22,259 nt of DNA from a virus: positions 1-22,259 of the IMG/VR virus record IMGVR_UViG_3300042549_003079. One strand, 5' to 3'. Shown here piece after piece: positions 13,975-20,192 of this stretch; position 1 is the first letter of the stretch, and the number at the start of each line of letters is the position of its first letter. The notes under the pieces are model-generated. The model was not told the origin of the DNA, made no database searches, and worked only from the letters and a program-made list of their open reading frames with translations. Position numbers and translations under genes: made by a program.

Positions 13975-14349
13975 TTATTTAGTGTTTGACGCAATTTCGT
14001 TTAGCTTGGCCAAGGCCGCTGTGAAGGCAGCTTGTTTGGTGGCCACAACGTCTTCTGTGGAGTTCACATCTATTTCGACCTTTTCAGCGATGAGTTTGTT
14101 CATGAACGCTTTGTCGTAATCTCTCACGCCTTGCCAGTCAGATCTTGATATGGCACCCACATAGTTGTGTGCCAGGAGCTCACCATAGCTCTTGCCTGCT
14201 GCCAGTTCAATGTTGGCCATAAGGTCGTCTAGAGTGACCTTGGTGGTTGAACCTTTGGGACGGCCAGAACCTGGACGGTAACCACCACGACTAGACACCT
14301 TGGGTCCTTTTTTGCGGGCGGGTTTTTCTGATTGAGTTTCCGTTGTCAT
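13975..14349 (-). CDS. Small DNA-binding-like protein, candidate small terminase subunit
   Basis: A 124-residue protein whose disordered basic N-terminus contains RGGYRPGSGRPKGSTTK, the G-R-P-K-G-S type of motif that opens many phage small terminase subunits. A helical body follows (VTLDDLMANIELAAGKSYGELL, DYDKAFMNKLIAEKVEIDV, KQAAFTAALAKLNEI). It could recognise the packaging site, though it lies 3 kb upstream of TerL with eight genes between. The 106-residue gene beside TerL is the rival candidate. The ATG at 14349 follows a stop by four bases and has no clear SD. Confidence 0.6.
   Translation of the reverse strand: MTTETQSEKPARKKGPKVSSRGGYRPGSGRPKGSTTKVTLDDLMANIELAAGKSYGELLAHNYVGAISRSDWQGVRDYDKAFMNKLIAEKVEIDVNSTEDVVATKQAAFTAALAKLNEIASNTK
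13976..13984 (-). promoter_or_regulatory. CACTAAATA before the DUF6321-like gene
   Basis: Minus-strand CACTAAATA ends five bases before the ATG at 13970 and overlaps the stop of the upstream gene. Its spacing to the start equals that at 3524-3532. Because it overlaps coding sequence, chance is harder to exclude than for the other copies. Confidence 0.35.
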
Positions 14350-14353
14350 ATGT

Positions 14354-14701
14354 TTACTTATGCGATTGTGCAAATACTATGGGCGGTTGCATGGGTGTTG
14401 ACAATTTGGCGTCCGCATAGTGTTTTAATTGCAGTTCAAACCACAACTGGCATTCACGTTCCTTCACACCTGACCGTTCCGCAATTAGAGCAAGCCTGGC
14501 AAACTCACGCTGTGCATCTGATGGCACTGTGATCGCATGTGCTGCTTGAACCCAGGTGCCAAATTCAGCATCGCTGGTGATCCACATTTGATCGCCTGCT
14601 CTAAATATCACAGGTGCAGTCTTTGCAGGTGTGCTAATCAAACGACCACCCCACCGCTTGATCTCTGCTATTTCTTTCTTTCGTAATCTAGCTTGTCCCA
14701 T
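14354..14701 (-). CDS. Small phage protein of unknown function (115 aa)
   Basis: Begins MGQARLRKKEIAEIKRWGG, a common opening of small phage proteins, then has a mixed body (FRAGDQMWITSDAEFGTWVQ, REFARLALIAERSGVKEREC, ELQLKHYAD). No catalytic motif was recognised. The ATG at 14701 is preceded by AGGAG with six-base spacing and overlaps the upstream gene by 14 bases. An upstream start would put the ribosome-binding site inside coding sequence. Confidence 0.7.
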   Translation of the reverse strand: MGQARLRKKEIAEIKRWGGRLISTPAKTAPVIFRAGDQMWITSDAEFGTWVQAAHAITVPSDAQREFARLALIAERSGVKERECQLWFELQLKHYADAKLSTPMQPPIVFAQSHK

Positions 14702-14969
14702 GATCCGCTCCTGGTATGCATCTGACTGAGAAGTCTTGAGAGTGAAACAACTGATTGAGTTTCTCAGCTTGTGTTCTAGCTGTGGTTTCACTGGTCCAAC
14801 CATTGCGACGATAACGATTGTGGTTGTCTTGATAGTTGTCTGTGTTTTTGATCTGGCACATGCGGCCTTGATAGGTCATGACCCACCAGGCATCCAGAAT
14901 CATTATATGCGCAGTTTTCCTTGAGGTCATGCTCATGGATCCTGCTTGTGGTAGTGCTGTTCTCATCAT
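14688..14969 (-). CDS. Small unknown protein (93 aa)
   Basis: The core is DAWWVMTYQGRMCQIKNTDN, then YRRNGWTSETTARTQAEKLN and a short basic tail with RCIPGADHG. This W-x-x-x-Y-x-G-R and NGW...AEKLN pattern is seen in small phage proteins, but the function is unknown. The ATGATG start at 14969 has GGGAG just upstream; an internal ATG before ILDAWW is an alternative. Its end overlaps the next gene by 14 bases. Confidence 0.65.
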   Translation of the reverse strand: MMRTALPQAGSMSMTSRKTAHIMILDAWWVMTYQGRMCQIKNTDNYQDNHNRYRRNGWTSETTARTQAEKLNQLFHSQDFSVRCIPGADHGTS

Positions 14970-15106
14970 GTATTTACTCCCAGGTTAAATATCGTCATGA
15001 AACGCACCATCACCAGCCAAGTATATCGCCGCAGACTGGATCGCACACAGCCTTCCATGCGATCCAACGAATGGGTAGCCACTGTGGCACATGTAGAACG
15101 TCGCAT
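14966..15106 (-). CDS. Possible 46-residue gene in the 14970-15143 gap
   Basis: The gap between two clear genes holds a short minus-strand frame that ends in TGA overlapping the next ATG (ATGA), the coupling used throughout this region. The product is basic (CVRSSLRRYTWLVMVRF) with a short hydrophobic patch. There is no ribosome-binding site, and a plus-strand frame from 14997 competes. Low confidence. Confidence 0.25.
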   Translation of the reverse strand: MRRSTCATVATHSLDRMEGCVRSSLRRYTWLVMVRFMTIFNLGVNT

Positions 15107-15143
15107 CTCAGATCAACAACTTCGGGAGTTTGAACTCCTGTGC

Positions 15144-15512
15144 TCACGGCTGGGCCGCCCAGCTATCATCCAGCACAACATCTCTGGCACCTTGACCAAG
15201 ACTGCTGTGAGTTCCACGACGTCTAACACCATGACTGCTTCTGGTGATCACAATCACGTTGGAATCACTCCAGGCATGAGCACAGTCACGACGAGTGATA
15301 CACAGTGACTCGGCTGTTCTGCCACGCAGGTGCCAGCGACCTGCCCAGTGCGCCTGCCATTCCGCAAAGGTCAGCTGCCAGGGTTCTGATCTAAAACGTG
15401 CTTGATTACGGCACTGTATGAATGCACGATACTGCTCGTGTGTGGTGACATCTGTGCCTGTGACCCAGGTCTGGGGTCTGGGTCCACGTGCGGGATTAAT
15501 TGGTTTTGCCAT
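15144..15512 (-). CDS. Conserved small phage protein of unknown function (122 aa)
   Basis: Matches the layout of a small protein widespread in tailed phages: RGPRPQTWVTGTD, then H-x-x-Y-x-A-F with RNQARFRSEPWQLTFAEWQ, WHLRGRTAESLCITRRDCAH and W-S-D-S-N-V-I-V-I-T-R. The conserved R-G-R, T-R-x-D and W...N residues are all present, but I know no assigned function. The C-terminal tail (about 100-122) is more variable. AAGGAATCAAAACA precedes the ATG at 15512. It is the first gene after the repeat-rich gap and may be controlled from it. Confidence 0.75.
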   Translation of the reverse strand: MAKPINPARGPRPQTWVTGTDVTTHEQYRAFIQCRNQARFRSEPWQLTFAEWQAHWAGRWHLRGRTAESLCITRRDCAHAWSDSNVIVITRSSHGVRRRGTHSSLGQGARDVVLDDSWAAQP

Positions 15513-15549
15513 TGTTTTGATTCCTTAAAAGTTGTTGATTTTGGTCAGT

Positions 15550-15715
15550 GTAGACTGTAGACAGTAGACAGCACGAATACGCAAGAACACATAAAAACAT
15601 AAGAAAATATATATAAAATCTCGTTTATATGTAACCGCGTCTACGTGTCTACTTTGTCTACAACCACCCTGCATTCTGCGTTCGCTAGGCCGTCTGACTT
15701 ATTTTTAGTGTAGAC
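15550..15715. repeat. GTAGAC repeats around an AT-rich core: candidate replication origin or operator
   Basis: The 217-base gene-free gap (15513-15729) has seven copies of GTAGAC. Three are in tandem at exact 7-base steps (15550, 15557, 15564). Three lie in the opposite orientation (15639, 15647, 15656). One more lies at 15710, and an eighth within the end of the DUF3987 gene (15776). Between the opposed groups is an AT-rich stretch (about 15590-15630) containing ATATATATAAAA. Opposed repeat clusters around an easily melted core, beside a primase and a helicase-like gene, fit an origin. They could instead be operator sites; both are inferences. Confidence 0.6.
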
Positions 15716-15729
15716 CAGCGTTGACAAAA

Positions 15730-17169
15730 TCATTCTGGTTGTGCTACGCTGTATTGCGTTTTTTCGCGTCCATTTGTAGACACAACACTGGCCACATTCA
15801 CCAGGCCATCGCGTACCAATTCTTCTAAAATTTCATCGCGTTCTGCTGTAGTAAGCTCACGGAACCATCTCACAAACTGAGTCAATTCTCGTTTGGTGCC
15901 CGCAAAGTTCTTTTGCCGCATCCAAGCCAGCAAGCGTTGTGTGGCAGTGGCCTGTTGTGGATTGCGTGTGGTAATGCCCAGTTCCAGGTTCACACGCTGT
16001 TCTGTAAAGTAGTCCATGAGGTCCACTGCTGCCAAGGCTGTGTTCTGATCCACAACAACTCGTTGTTCAAAAGCTGCCAGGGTGCCTGCAATGCGTAACG
16101 CATGCTCATACAAGCGTTCAGCAAAGCCTGCCCAATTGTGCAAATCATGTTGTGCTCTACTGCGATTGGCGTTGATGTATATTTCAAACACTTCACGTGC
16201 TTCGGGTGATATTGAGATAGTGTGTCTATCCAGTTCAAAATGTCTGTCTGCTAACAAGTGTAATCTTGCTGAAATCAAGTGATCAATGTGATCATGAAAT
16301 GGATCCAGTTTAGCTCGAAGTTGTGCAATGTGTTGCATGCCTGTGTCTGTTAAGTCAGTGAGTGTGTCTTCAGTGCGTTCGGCCTGGGTGATTAGAATAC
16401 GATGCACAAAGCCCTGACTGGAGTACATGGGATTGTTCAAGAACTCTCTAATGGTTTCTTCCTGTAAGAAGAACATCATGTTCACTGCTCTGTTGTGCAA
16501 GCGCACATTGTTGTCCTGTATGCCTGTTTGGCGTTCAATCACAGTGCCATCCCACATTGATGTCAGTGCGGCTGACATTTCAATTGATCGGCTTTGGTCA
16601 CGACCACCTTGGAAACTGTGACTGTTGAACATCTCACCGGCTTCGGCTGAAAACAAGCCCACAAATGGCTGTCCACGTAACTGATCTATGATGCCGTTTA
16701 GAGTGGCTTTTTTCAGTCTGTAATTGGCAGTTTCTCTAGGACGCACTTCAGCAGGAGGTGTAGGTACTATGGTAGGATTGCCAGGAATCTGCACAGCCGT
16801 TGCATGACTCTCCATGTCCTTTTCATACTGCTTGAGTGCTTTTTGATACACACTGTTTTCAACTTTCACACGCACTGGTTCATCCTTCAGCATGTCCCAA
16901 CGACGCTTTTCAAAACGTTCAATGCCCACTGATACTTCATTGTAGTTGGTGCTCTTGCGCATGCCTGTGGGCAACATACACAAGATGTACAGGCTCAAAG
17001 GAATCTCACCAAACAGGATTGAATCTATCCGGTAGTGTGGCATCACTGCCAGGTTCACTATGCCCAACACAGCAGGCATGGCCAAGGCATCTGGTGTGTT
17101 GTGCAAGTCCTGTAGTGTTTGTATTGCTGACCGCATCAAGGGCGGTAATCTATCAAATCTCTTGTCCAT
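15730..17169 (-). CDS. DUF3987-like helicase/ATPase of the replication module
   Basis: A 479-residue protein with the DUF3987 layout: an N-terminal PAVLGIVNLAVMPHYRID helix pair, then PLSLYILCMLPTGMRKST (about residues 56-74). In DUF3987 this last segment is a degenerate P-loop of G-x-R-K-S type. Further parts are VGLFSAEAGEMFNSHSF, SMWDGTVIERQTG, RAVNMMFFLQEE and FVHRILITQAERT. The C-terminal 100 residues, with AWMRQKNFAGTKRELTQF and REKTQYSV, look like a winged helix for DNA binding. Such proteins often lie beside primases in mobile elements and are thought to act as replicative helicases. The start at 17169 has AAGGA nine bases upstream; the ATG at 17178 abuts the SD. The gap to the primase stop is one base. 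Confidence 0.75.
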   Translation of the reverse strand: MDKRFDRLPPLMRSAIQTLQDLHNTPDALAMPAVLGIVNLAVMPHYRIDSILFGEIPLSLYILCMLPTGMRKSTNYNEVSVGIERFEKRRWDMLKDEPVRVKVENSVYQKALKQYEKDMESHATAVQIPGNPTIVPTPPAEVRPRETANYRLKKATLNGIIDQLRGQPFVGLFSAEAGEMFNSHSFQGGRDQSRSIEMSAALTSMWDGTVIERQTGIQDNNVRLHNRAVNMMFFLQEETIREFLNNPMYSSQGFVHRILITQAERTEDTLTDLTDTGMQHIAQLRAKLDPFHDHIDHLISARLHLLADRHFELDRHTISISPEAREVFEIYINANRSRAQHDLHNWAGFAERLYEHALRIAGTLAAFEQRVVVDQNTALAAVDLMDYFTEQRVNLELGITTRNPQQATATQRLLAWMRQKNFAGTKRELTQFVRWFRELTTAERDEILEELVRDGLVNVASVVSTNGREKTQYSVAQPE

Positions 17170-17170
17170 A

Positions 17171-18175
17171 TCAATCATTCCTTATCATGCGTCTAATTGC
17201 CGCTAAATCTCTGCGATCTTGAGCTAACACTGCTCGATTGGTCAACACTATGTTGCCGTTGTCAAGCACTTGCCGATCTGCTGCAATGTCTCTGCGCAAA
17301 CAGTCCTGCCCGTGTCTTTGTTTTAAAAACCATATCACAGTGCCCATGGTGATGCGGCCACCGGGTCGGCCATCTGCCCAGACCTGAGCTGCCATGGCCG
17401 GAGTCTTTTGACTCATCATGCCCCCTGTCACATACTGGTAATCACTCACGGCAAAGCCTCCTGCTTTGAGACCCCAGCCAATGTCACGCCATTTGGTATA
17501 CTCACCCACGTGTGTGGTCTTCAACAGATCCAAGATGCGTTGGCGTGTCCAGTCATCCAAGGGCTGATGTTCCACAACAGAGTTGCGTGACATTTCGGCA
17601 GCTTCCCAGGCATTGTACTGATCAATCAGTTGAGTCACTGCTGAATCTGGAAACACTGTGTCAGTGCGTTCGCACAGCACACAGCCAGGTGATCCGTAGA
17701 AAATTCTAGTGGCATCTTTACAGGCAGCATCTGCTTGTGTGTAACGTCTCATGAGCATCTTGTTCAGTTTCACAACGTTAGAGGCCGTAGTCAGTGGAGT
17801 CTCTAATCTAAACATTATGCGGAACCTGTGTGCATCATCTCTGTGACTGGGAGTGGCATAAAAGCCTGCGGCATACTGATTGTAGAACTTGTCTTCAAAC
17901 AGTTCAGGAATGGTCATGCCAGAATCAATATCAACCATGATCAAGTCTCTGCTGACAAAGTTGTCCTCTTTGCGATTGTCACAGGTCAACTCTGCTGAAG
18001 TGGCAAGTCCATCCACTGTGATTAATTCAAACACTGTGGGCCAGTCGGCTTCAAGATTTTCCCAACCCCATCCTAGGTTCACTCGCTGATTGTTGTGCTG
18101 ATAGTAGGGCCGGCCAGTTTCATCTTGAAGTTTCTGGGGCTTGCCTCTGATCACAGTGTGATAACTCAATTTCAT
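17171..18175 (-). CDS. Primase of the archaeo-eukaryotic type (prim-pol-like)
   Basis: A 334-residue protein with the layout of AEP primases of phages and plasmids. The metal-binding pair is IMVDIDSG (D82, D84), followed by FYATPSHRDDAHRFRIMFRLETPL (about 105-128), which holds the S-x-H and nucleotide-binding basic residues. DATRIFYGSPG (about 155-165) comes next. The C-terminal part includes GEYTKWRDIGWGLKAGGFAV, which resembles a PriCT domain. It would make primers or short DNA at the fork together with the adjacent DUF3987 protein. Start: the ATG at 18175 has AGGAAAATGAAC upstream; an ATG six bases earlier is too close to the SD. Its 5' end overlaps the 55-residue gene by 56 bases. Confidence 0.75.
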   Translation of the reverse strand: MKLSYHTVIRGKPQKLQDETGRPYYQHNNQRVNLGWGWENLEADWPTVFELITVDGLATSAELTCDNRKEDNFVSRDLIMVDIDSGMTIPELFEDKFYNQYAAGFYATPSHRDDAHRFRIMFRLETPLTTASNVVKLNKMLMRRYTQADAACKDATRIFYGSPGCVLCERTDTVFPDSAVTQLIDQYNAWEAAEMSRNSVVEHQPLDDWTRQRILDLLKTTHVGEYTKWRDIGWGLKAGGFAVSDYQYVTGGMMSQKTPAMAAQVWADGRPGGRITMGTVIWFLKQRHGQDCLRRDIAADRQVLDNGNIVLTNRAVLAQDRRDLAAIRRMIRND

Positions 18176-18287
18176 GTTCATTTTCCTTTTGATGTTTCAA
18201 TTCTAACCATGCTTGTTCAAATGCCTGCATCAAGCTGTGTATGCTTTCATGTGGCATTTTCAAATCATCTGGATCTGGAGTTTTCAT
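18120..18287 (-). CDS. Small 55-residue protein overlapping the primase start
   Basis: This short frame begins at an ATG that overlaps the stop of the previous gene (ATGA) and extends 56 bases into the primase gene in another frame. It is mostly helical (PDPDDLKMPHESIHSLMQAF, EQAWLELKHQKENEHEIEL). The AAAAGGA inside it is the primase ribosome-binding site, so its translation is likely coupled to primase synthesis. Function unknown; support comes from coupling and composition. Confidence 0.55.
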   Translation of the reverse strand: MKTPDPDDLKMPHESIHSLMQAFEQAWLELKHQKENEHEIELSHCDQRQAPETSR

Positions 18288-18520
18288 GGTGTATGTGTGC
18301 CTGCTGTGGTGTGTCGTGCTTGTAGTCGTTTCAACACATCTTTTACCTTGGTTTCATCAGCATAATCCATGTGATCAATCCGCACCACAGGAGCTTGTGC
18401 TTTCCAAGGATCCCGCAGCACTGCCAAGGTGCCTTCAGGTGAGTGCAACCACTCCTGGTGGTTATGCACCACAGTGTTGAACTGTTCGTAGAATAGCTTG
18501 TGTTTTTCGTAATCTGTCAT
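18284..18520 (-). CDS. Small unknown protein (78 aa), early cluster
   Basis: A charged, helical protein (MTDYEKHKLFYEQFNTVVHN, then HSPEGTLAVLRDPWKAQ, VKDVLKRLQARH). No family was recognised. The ATG at 18520 is chosen over 18526 because AAAGGAG lies at the right distance from it, and it forms ATGA with the preceding stop. It may share the transcript with the primase genes. Confidence 0.6.
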   Translation of the reverse strand: MTDYEKHKLFYEQFNTVVHNHQEWLHSPEGTLAVLRDPWKAQAPVVRIDHMDYADETKVKDVLKRLQARHTTAGTHTP

Positions 18521-18741
18521 TTCCATGCTCCTTTAGGTGATACTTCATACTTGTTGTATCCAGGGTGAGCCAGCAATCTTTTTTTCAAAATATAATTCAA
18601 GCAAGATTCTGGTATGTTCTCATATTTGATAACTTGCCTTAAACTTTCGGCCAGGTCACAAGGACGAGTAAAATTTAACTGGTTTAATGGAGCACCATAT
18701 AGTGCTAACATTATTTTGATTTCATCTACATTGGTTGTCAT
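18517..18741 (-). CDS. Small unknown protein (74 aa), early cluster
   Basis: A neutral to basic protein: MTTNVDEIKIMLALYGAP, FTRPCDLAESLRQVIKYE, then SCLNYILKKRLLAHPGYNKY. Helical in character, with no recognised motif. The start follows a GAAA-loop hairpin (18751-18766) by nine bases and has no strong SD, so the hairpin could affect its translation. Its stop overlaps the next start. Confidence 0.6.
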   Translation of the reverse strand: MTTNVDEIKIMLALYGAPLNQLNFTRPCDLAESLRQVIKYENIPESCLNYILKKRLLAHPGYNKYEVSPKGAWK

Positions 18742-18750
18742 GTCATTATC

Positions 18751-18766
18751 AGCCCCTTTCGGGGCT
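18751..18766 (-). promoter_or_regulatory. GAAA-tetraloop hairpin between two early genes
   Basis: On the minus strand AGCCCC-GAAA-GGGGCT forms a 6-bp GC-rich stem with a stable GNRA loop, eight bases after one gene's stop and nine before the next start. No T-tract follows on the minus strand, so a processing, stability or translational-control role is likelier than termination. On the plus strand the stem is followed by a T/C-rich run and could stop antisense transcription. Confidence 0.45.
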
Positions 18767-18774
18767 GCTCTTTC

Positions 18775-19053
18775 TTATTTTGTTTCTTCAACTTCCATCA
18801 TTATAACGATTTGAGCTGCTTTGTGTAATGGAAGTCCTTTTGATGTCTTCCATTCGTTGCCTTGTCGTTTTAGATTCTGAATTTTTGTTTCTAGATCTTT
18901 GGTAAGTTTGGCATCCATCAAACCGTTGCGTTGAATAAGTTGCCTTAACTCTTCTAAATCTAAATCGTGTTTTTCAATAATTTCATTGTAGTCAATGATG
19001 TGAATACCATTTTCTAACAATGCGCCAGTGATTACTTTTGCTAACTTTGACAT
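18775..19053 (-). CDS. Unknown small protein at the head of the early cluster (92 aa)
   Basis: Begins MSKLAKVITGALLENGIHI, has a helical Glu/Asp/Leu-rich section (DYNEIIEKHDLDLEELRQLI) and a Lys-rich middle. It ends with AAQIVIMMEVEETK. It is more AT-rich than its neighbours, hinting at a separate origin. The ATG at 19053 suits the AAAGGA upstream; the ATG at 19059 is too close to it. It is the first gene after the minus-strand promoter at 19084-19112. No family recognised. Confidence 0.65.
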   Translation of the reverse strand: MSKLAKVITGALLENGIHIIDYNEIIEKHDLDLEELRQLIQRNGLMDAKLTKDLETKIQNLKRQGNEWKTSKGLPLHKAAQIVIMMEVEETK

Positions 19054-19083
19054 ATACATGGTCCTTTTCTAGTGTATGTGTTA

Positions 19084-19112
19084 ATTATAACACTAATCTA
19101 TTTAGCACACAA
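19084..19112 (-). promoter_or_regulatory. Sigma70-like promoter for the early minus-strand cluster
   Basis: On the minus strand a perfect TATAAT (19084-19089) lies 17 bases after TTGTGT (19107-19112), and the ATG at 19053 follows with a normal leader. The -35 is weak (TTG only). A host-type promoter here fits early expression of the small genes, primase and helicase-like protein. Confidence 0.6.
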
Positions 19113-19167
19113 GTCTAAAAGGCAAGATTTAGCGGTGTTTTTTGCCAATTTTGTTTTGCCAAAAGCA

Positions 19168-19196
19168 TTGACTGTGATCACTAAAAAACATATACT
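19168..19196 (+). promoter_or_regulatory. Sigma70-like promoter for the plus-strand island
   Basis: TTGACT (19168-19173) and TATACT (19191-19196) are separated by exactly 17 bases, close to ideal for a housekeeping sigma factor. Transcription would start near 19203 and read through the structured leader into the genes at 19396 and 19572. A CATAAATA at 19221-19228, similar to T4-type late promoters, might add late transcription on the same strand. Confidence 0.65.
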
Positions 19197-19239
19197 AAAC
19201 ACTGAGTATTTTGTGTCATGCATAAATATTTTTGTCAGC

Positions 19240-19345
19240 AACAGGGACACCCGAAAGGGTGTTAAACGCAGAGAGAGGTTGGCTCTCCACTCAAAGAGTC
19301 GCTTTCGTAAGATAGCCGTTTCAAGAGTCCTTTTCAAGTTAGTAA
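19240..19345 (+). ncRNA. Hairpin-rich leader or candidate structured RNA
   Basis: The gene-free stretch 19054-19395 holds, besides two promoters, a segment with several hairpins in the plus sense: ACACCC-GAAA-GGGTGT (19247-19262), GAGAG/CTCTC (19271-19287) and ACTC-AAA-GAGT (about 19289-19299). GGCT/AGCC (19281-19284 / 19314-19317) may close the last part. Several stems exclude each other, as in switching leaders. I could not assign it to a known RNA class, and no ribosome-binding site or convincing gene occupies it. Confidence 0.4.
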
Positions 19346-19395
19346 CCATTGCCATGGTCGCGTCACCCCAACCCCCTGTTGCTGATTTTTATGTT

Positions 19396-19584
19396 ATGAT
19401 CTACACATTTGATTCTGAACACTGGTGGCAATGGCTAGACCTCAACGTACCCGATTTTGCCTACACCACACGTGCCCATCCTGATGAGTATCAACACATC
19501 ATAGTTGACATCTCTGATCCCATTTACAACGCACTATTATTTCATTCAGACATAGCCTGGCTGGAGCCCTTGTGGATGCACTAG
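19396..19584 (+). CDS. Small unknown protein upstream of the GNAT-like gene (62 aa)
   Basis: The likely product starts MIYTFDSEHWWQWLDLNVP and ends LLFHSDIAWLEPLWMH; it is rich in Trp, Asp and aromatic residues. Longer in-frame starts exist (19354, 19072) but run through the structured leader and lack a ribosome-binding site; the chosen ATG also lacks a clear SD. The stop overlaps the GTG start of the next gene by 13 bases, indicating coupling. I do not recognise a family; it may be a partner of the GNAT-like protein. Confidence 0.55.
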   Translation: MIYTFDSEHWWQWLDLNVPDFAYTTRAHPDEYQHIIVDISDPIYNALLFHSDIAWLEPLWMH

Positions 19585-20066
19585 CCTACACCTGGAGGCC
19601 TGCTGGCGGGCAGGATGTGCCAGACATTGTCACAATGGCACAGAATCATTTTGAATCAGAAATTGACCAAATCTTTTGTCCAGATCCCATTGCGTACTCA
19701 CGCAACATTACTCTAGCAGTGGTACAGCAATTCTATGCGCCGTTAACTCAGTTGGTAAGTGTTGCACGAACGCCACACAATCAACTACTTGCCTACACCT
19801 GGGCCGAACGCAATCAACGAGCACCTTGGTCAGATGACGAAATGACAGTGATCAAAATGGCACATGTGGACATGACTCAGAGTTCTAAACTGCGTGTGAG
19901 ATTGGTCACAGACATGATTGATCTTTGGGAGACATGGGCCAGAACAGCAGGCGTGCCCATCATATGCTCCACAACCATGCGTGGAGATCAGGCAGCGTTT
20001 CTACGCATACATTCACGACGTGGATATGATGTGCGCGGCAGCTATGCCTACAAGAAATTAAAATAA
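19572..20066 (+). CDS. GNAT-like acetyltransferase-fold protein
   Basis: A 164-residue protein starting at GTG (19572) or ATG at 19576 in another frame; the GTG gives VDALAYTWRPAGGQDVPDI. The layout fits a GNAT fold: an N-terminal YTWRPAGGQDVPDIVTMAQNH, central strands (LAYTWAERNQ, MTVIKMAHVDM), then RVRLVTDMIDLWETWARTAG, PIICSTTM and AAFLRIHSRRGYDVRGSYAY. The acetyl-CoA loop (usually Q/R-x-x-G-x-G/A) is degenerate (SSKLRVRL), so activity is uncertain. Similar proteins occur in phage virion or structural regions. It is followed by two terminators. Confidence 0.65.
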   Translation: MDALAYTWRPAGGQDVPDIVTMAQNHFESEIDQIFCPDPIAYSRNITLAVVQQFYAPLTQLVSVARTPHNQLLAYTWAERNQRAPWSDDEMTVIKMAHVDMTQSSKLRVRLVTDMIDLWETWARTAGVPIICSTTMRGDQAAFLRIHSRRGYDVRGSYAYKKLK

Positions 20067-20085
20067 CCACAGATCTTGTGGTTTT
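20065..20085 (+). terminator. Terminator after the GNAT-like gene
   Basis: A 7-bp stem (AACCACA / TGTGGTT) with a 5-base loop starts inside the stop codon of the GNAT-like gene and is followed by TTAG, with T82-T85 forming the U-rich end. A modest intrinsic terminator on the plus strand. Confidence 0.65.
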
Positions 20086-20131
20086 AGTTGACACAGCTAA
20101 GGCCTTGGGCGCTGGACATGCATTTTACCTC

Positions 20132-20171
20132 AAAAACCCCTGCACAGCGGTGCCGTGCAACACGGTTTTTT
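20132..20171. terminator. Bidirectional terminator between converging genes
   Basis: On the plus strand CCGTG-CAA-CACGG (20153-20165) is followed by six T (20166-20171). On the minus strand an 8-bp stem with an ACC loop (TGCACGGC / GCTGTGCA, 20141-20159) is followed by GGGG and five T (20132-20136). The overlapping hairpins serve the converging GNAT-like and Dps-like genes. Confidence 0.75.
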
Positions 20172-20192
20172 CAAGGTTTTTGGAGAGCTGGT

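Noticed and set aside
14997-15308. Plus-strand frame of 103 residues starting MKRTITSQVYRRRLD
   Set aside because: Its second half is antisense to the clear minus-strand gene at 15144-15512 and it has no ribosome-binding site. The first 50 residues look plausible, so it is not fully excluded.
19098-19355. Minus-strand frame of 85 residues in the divergent region
   Set aside because: It runs antisense through the structured leader and over both promoters, has no ribosome-binding site and has no recognisable protein pattern.
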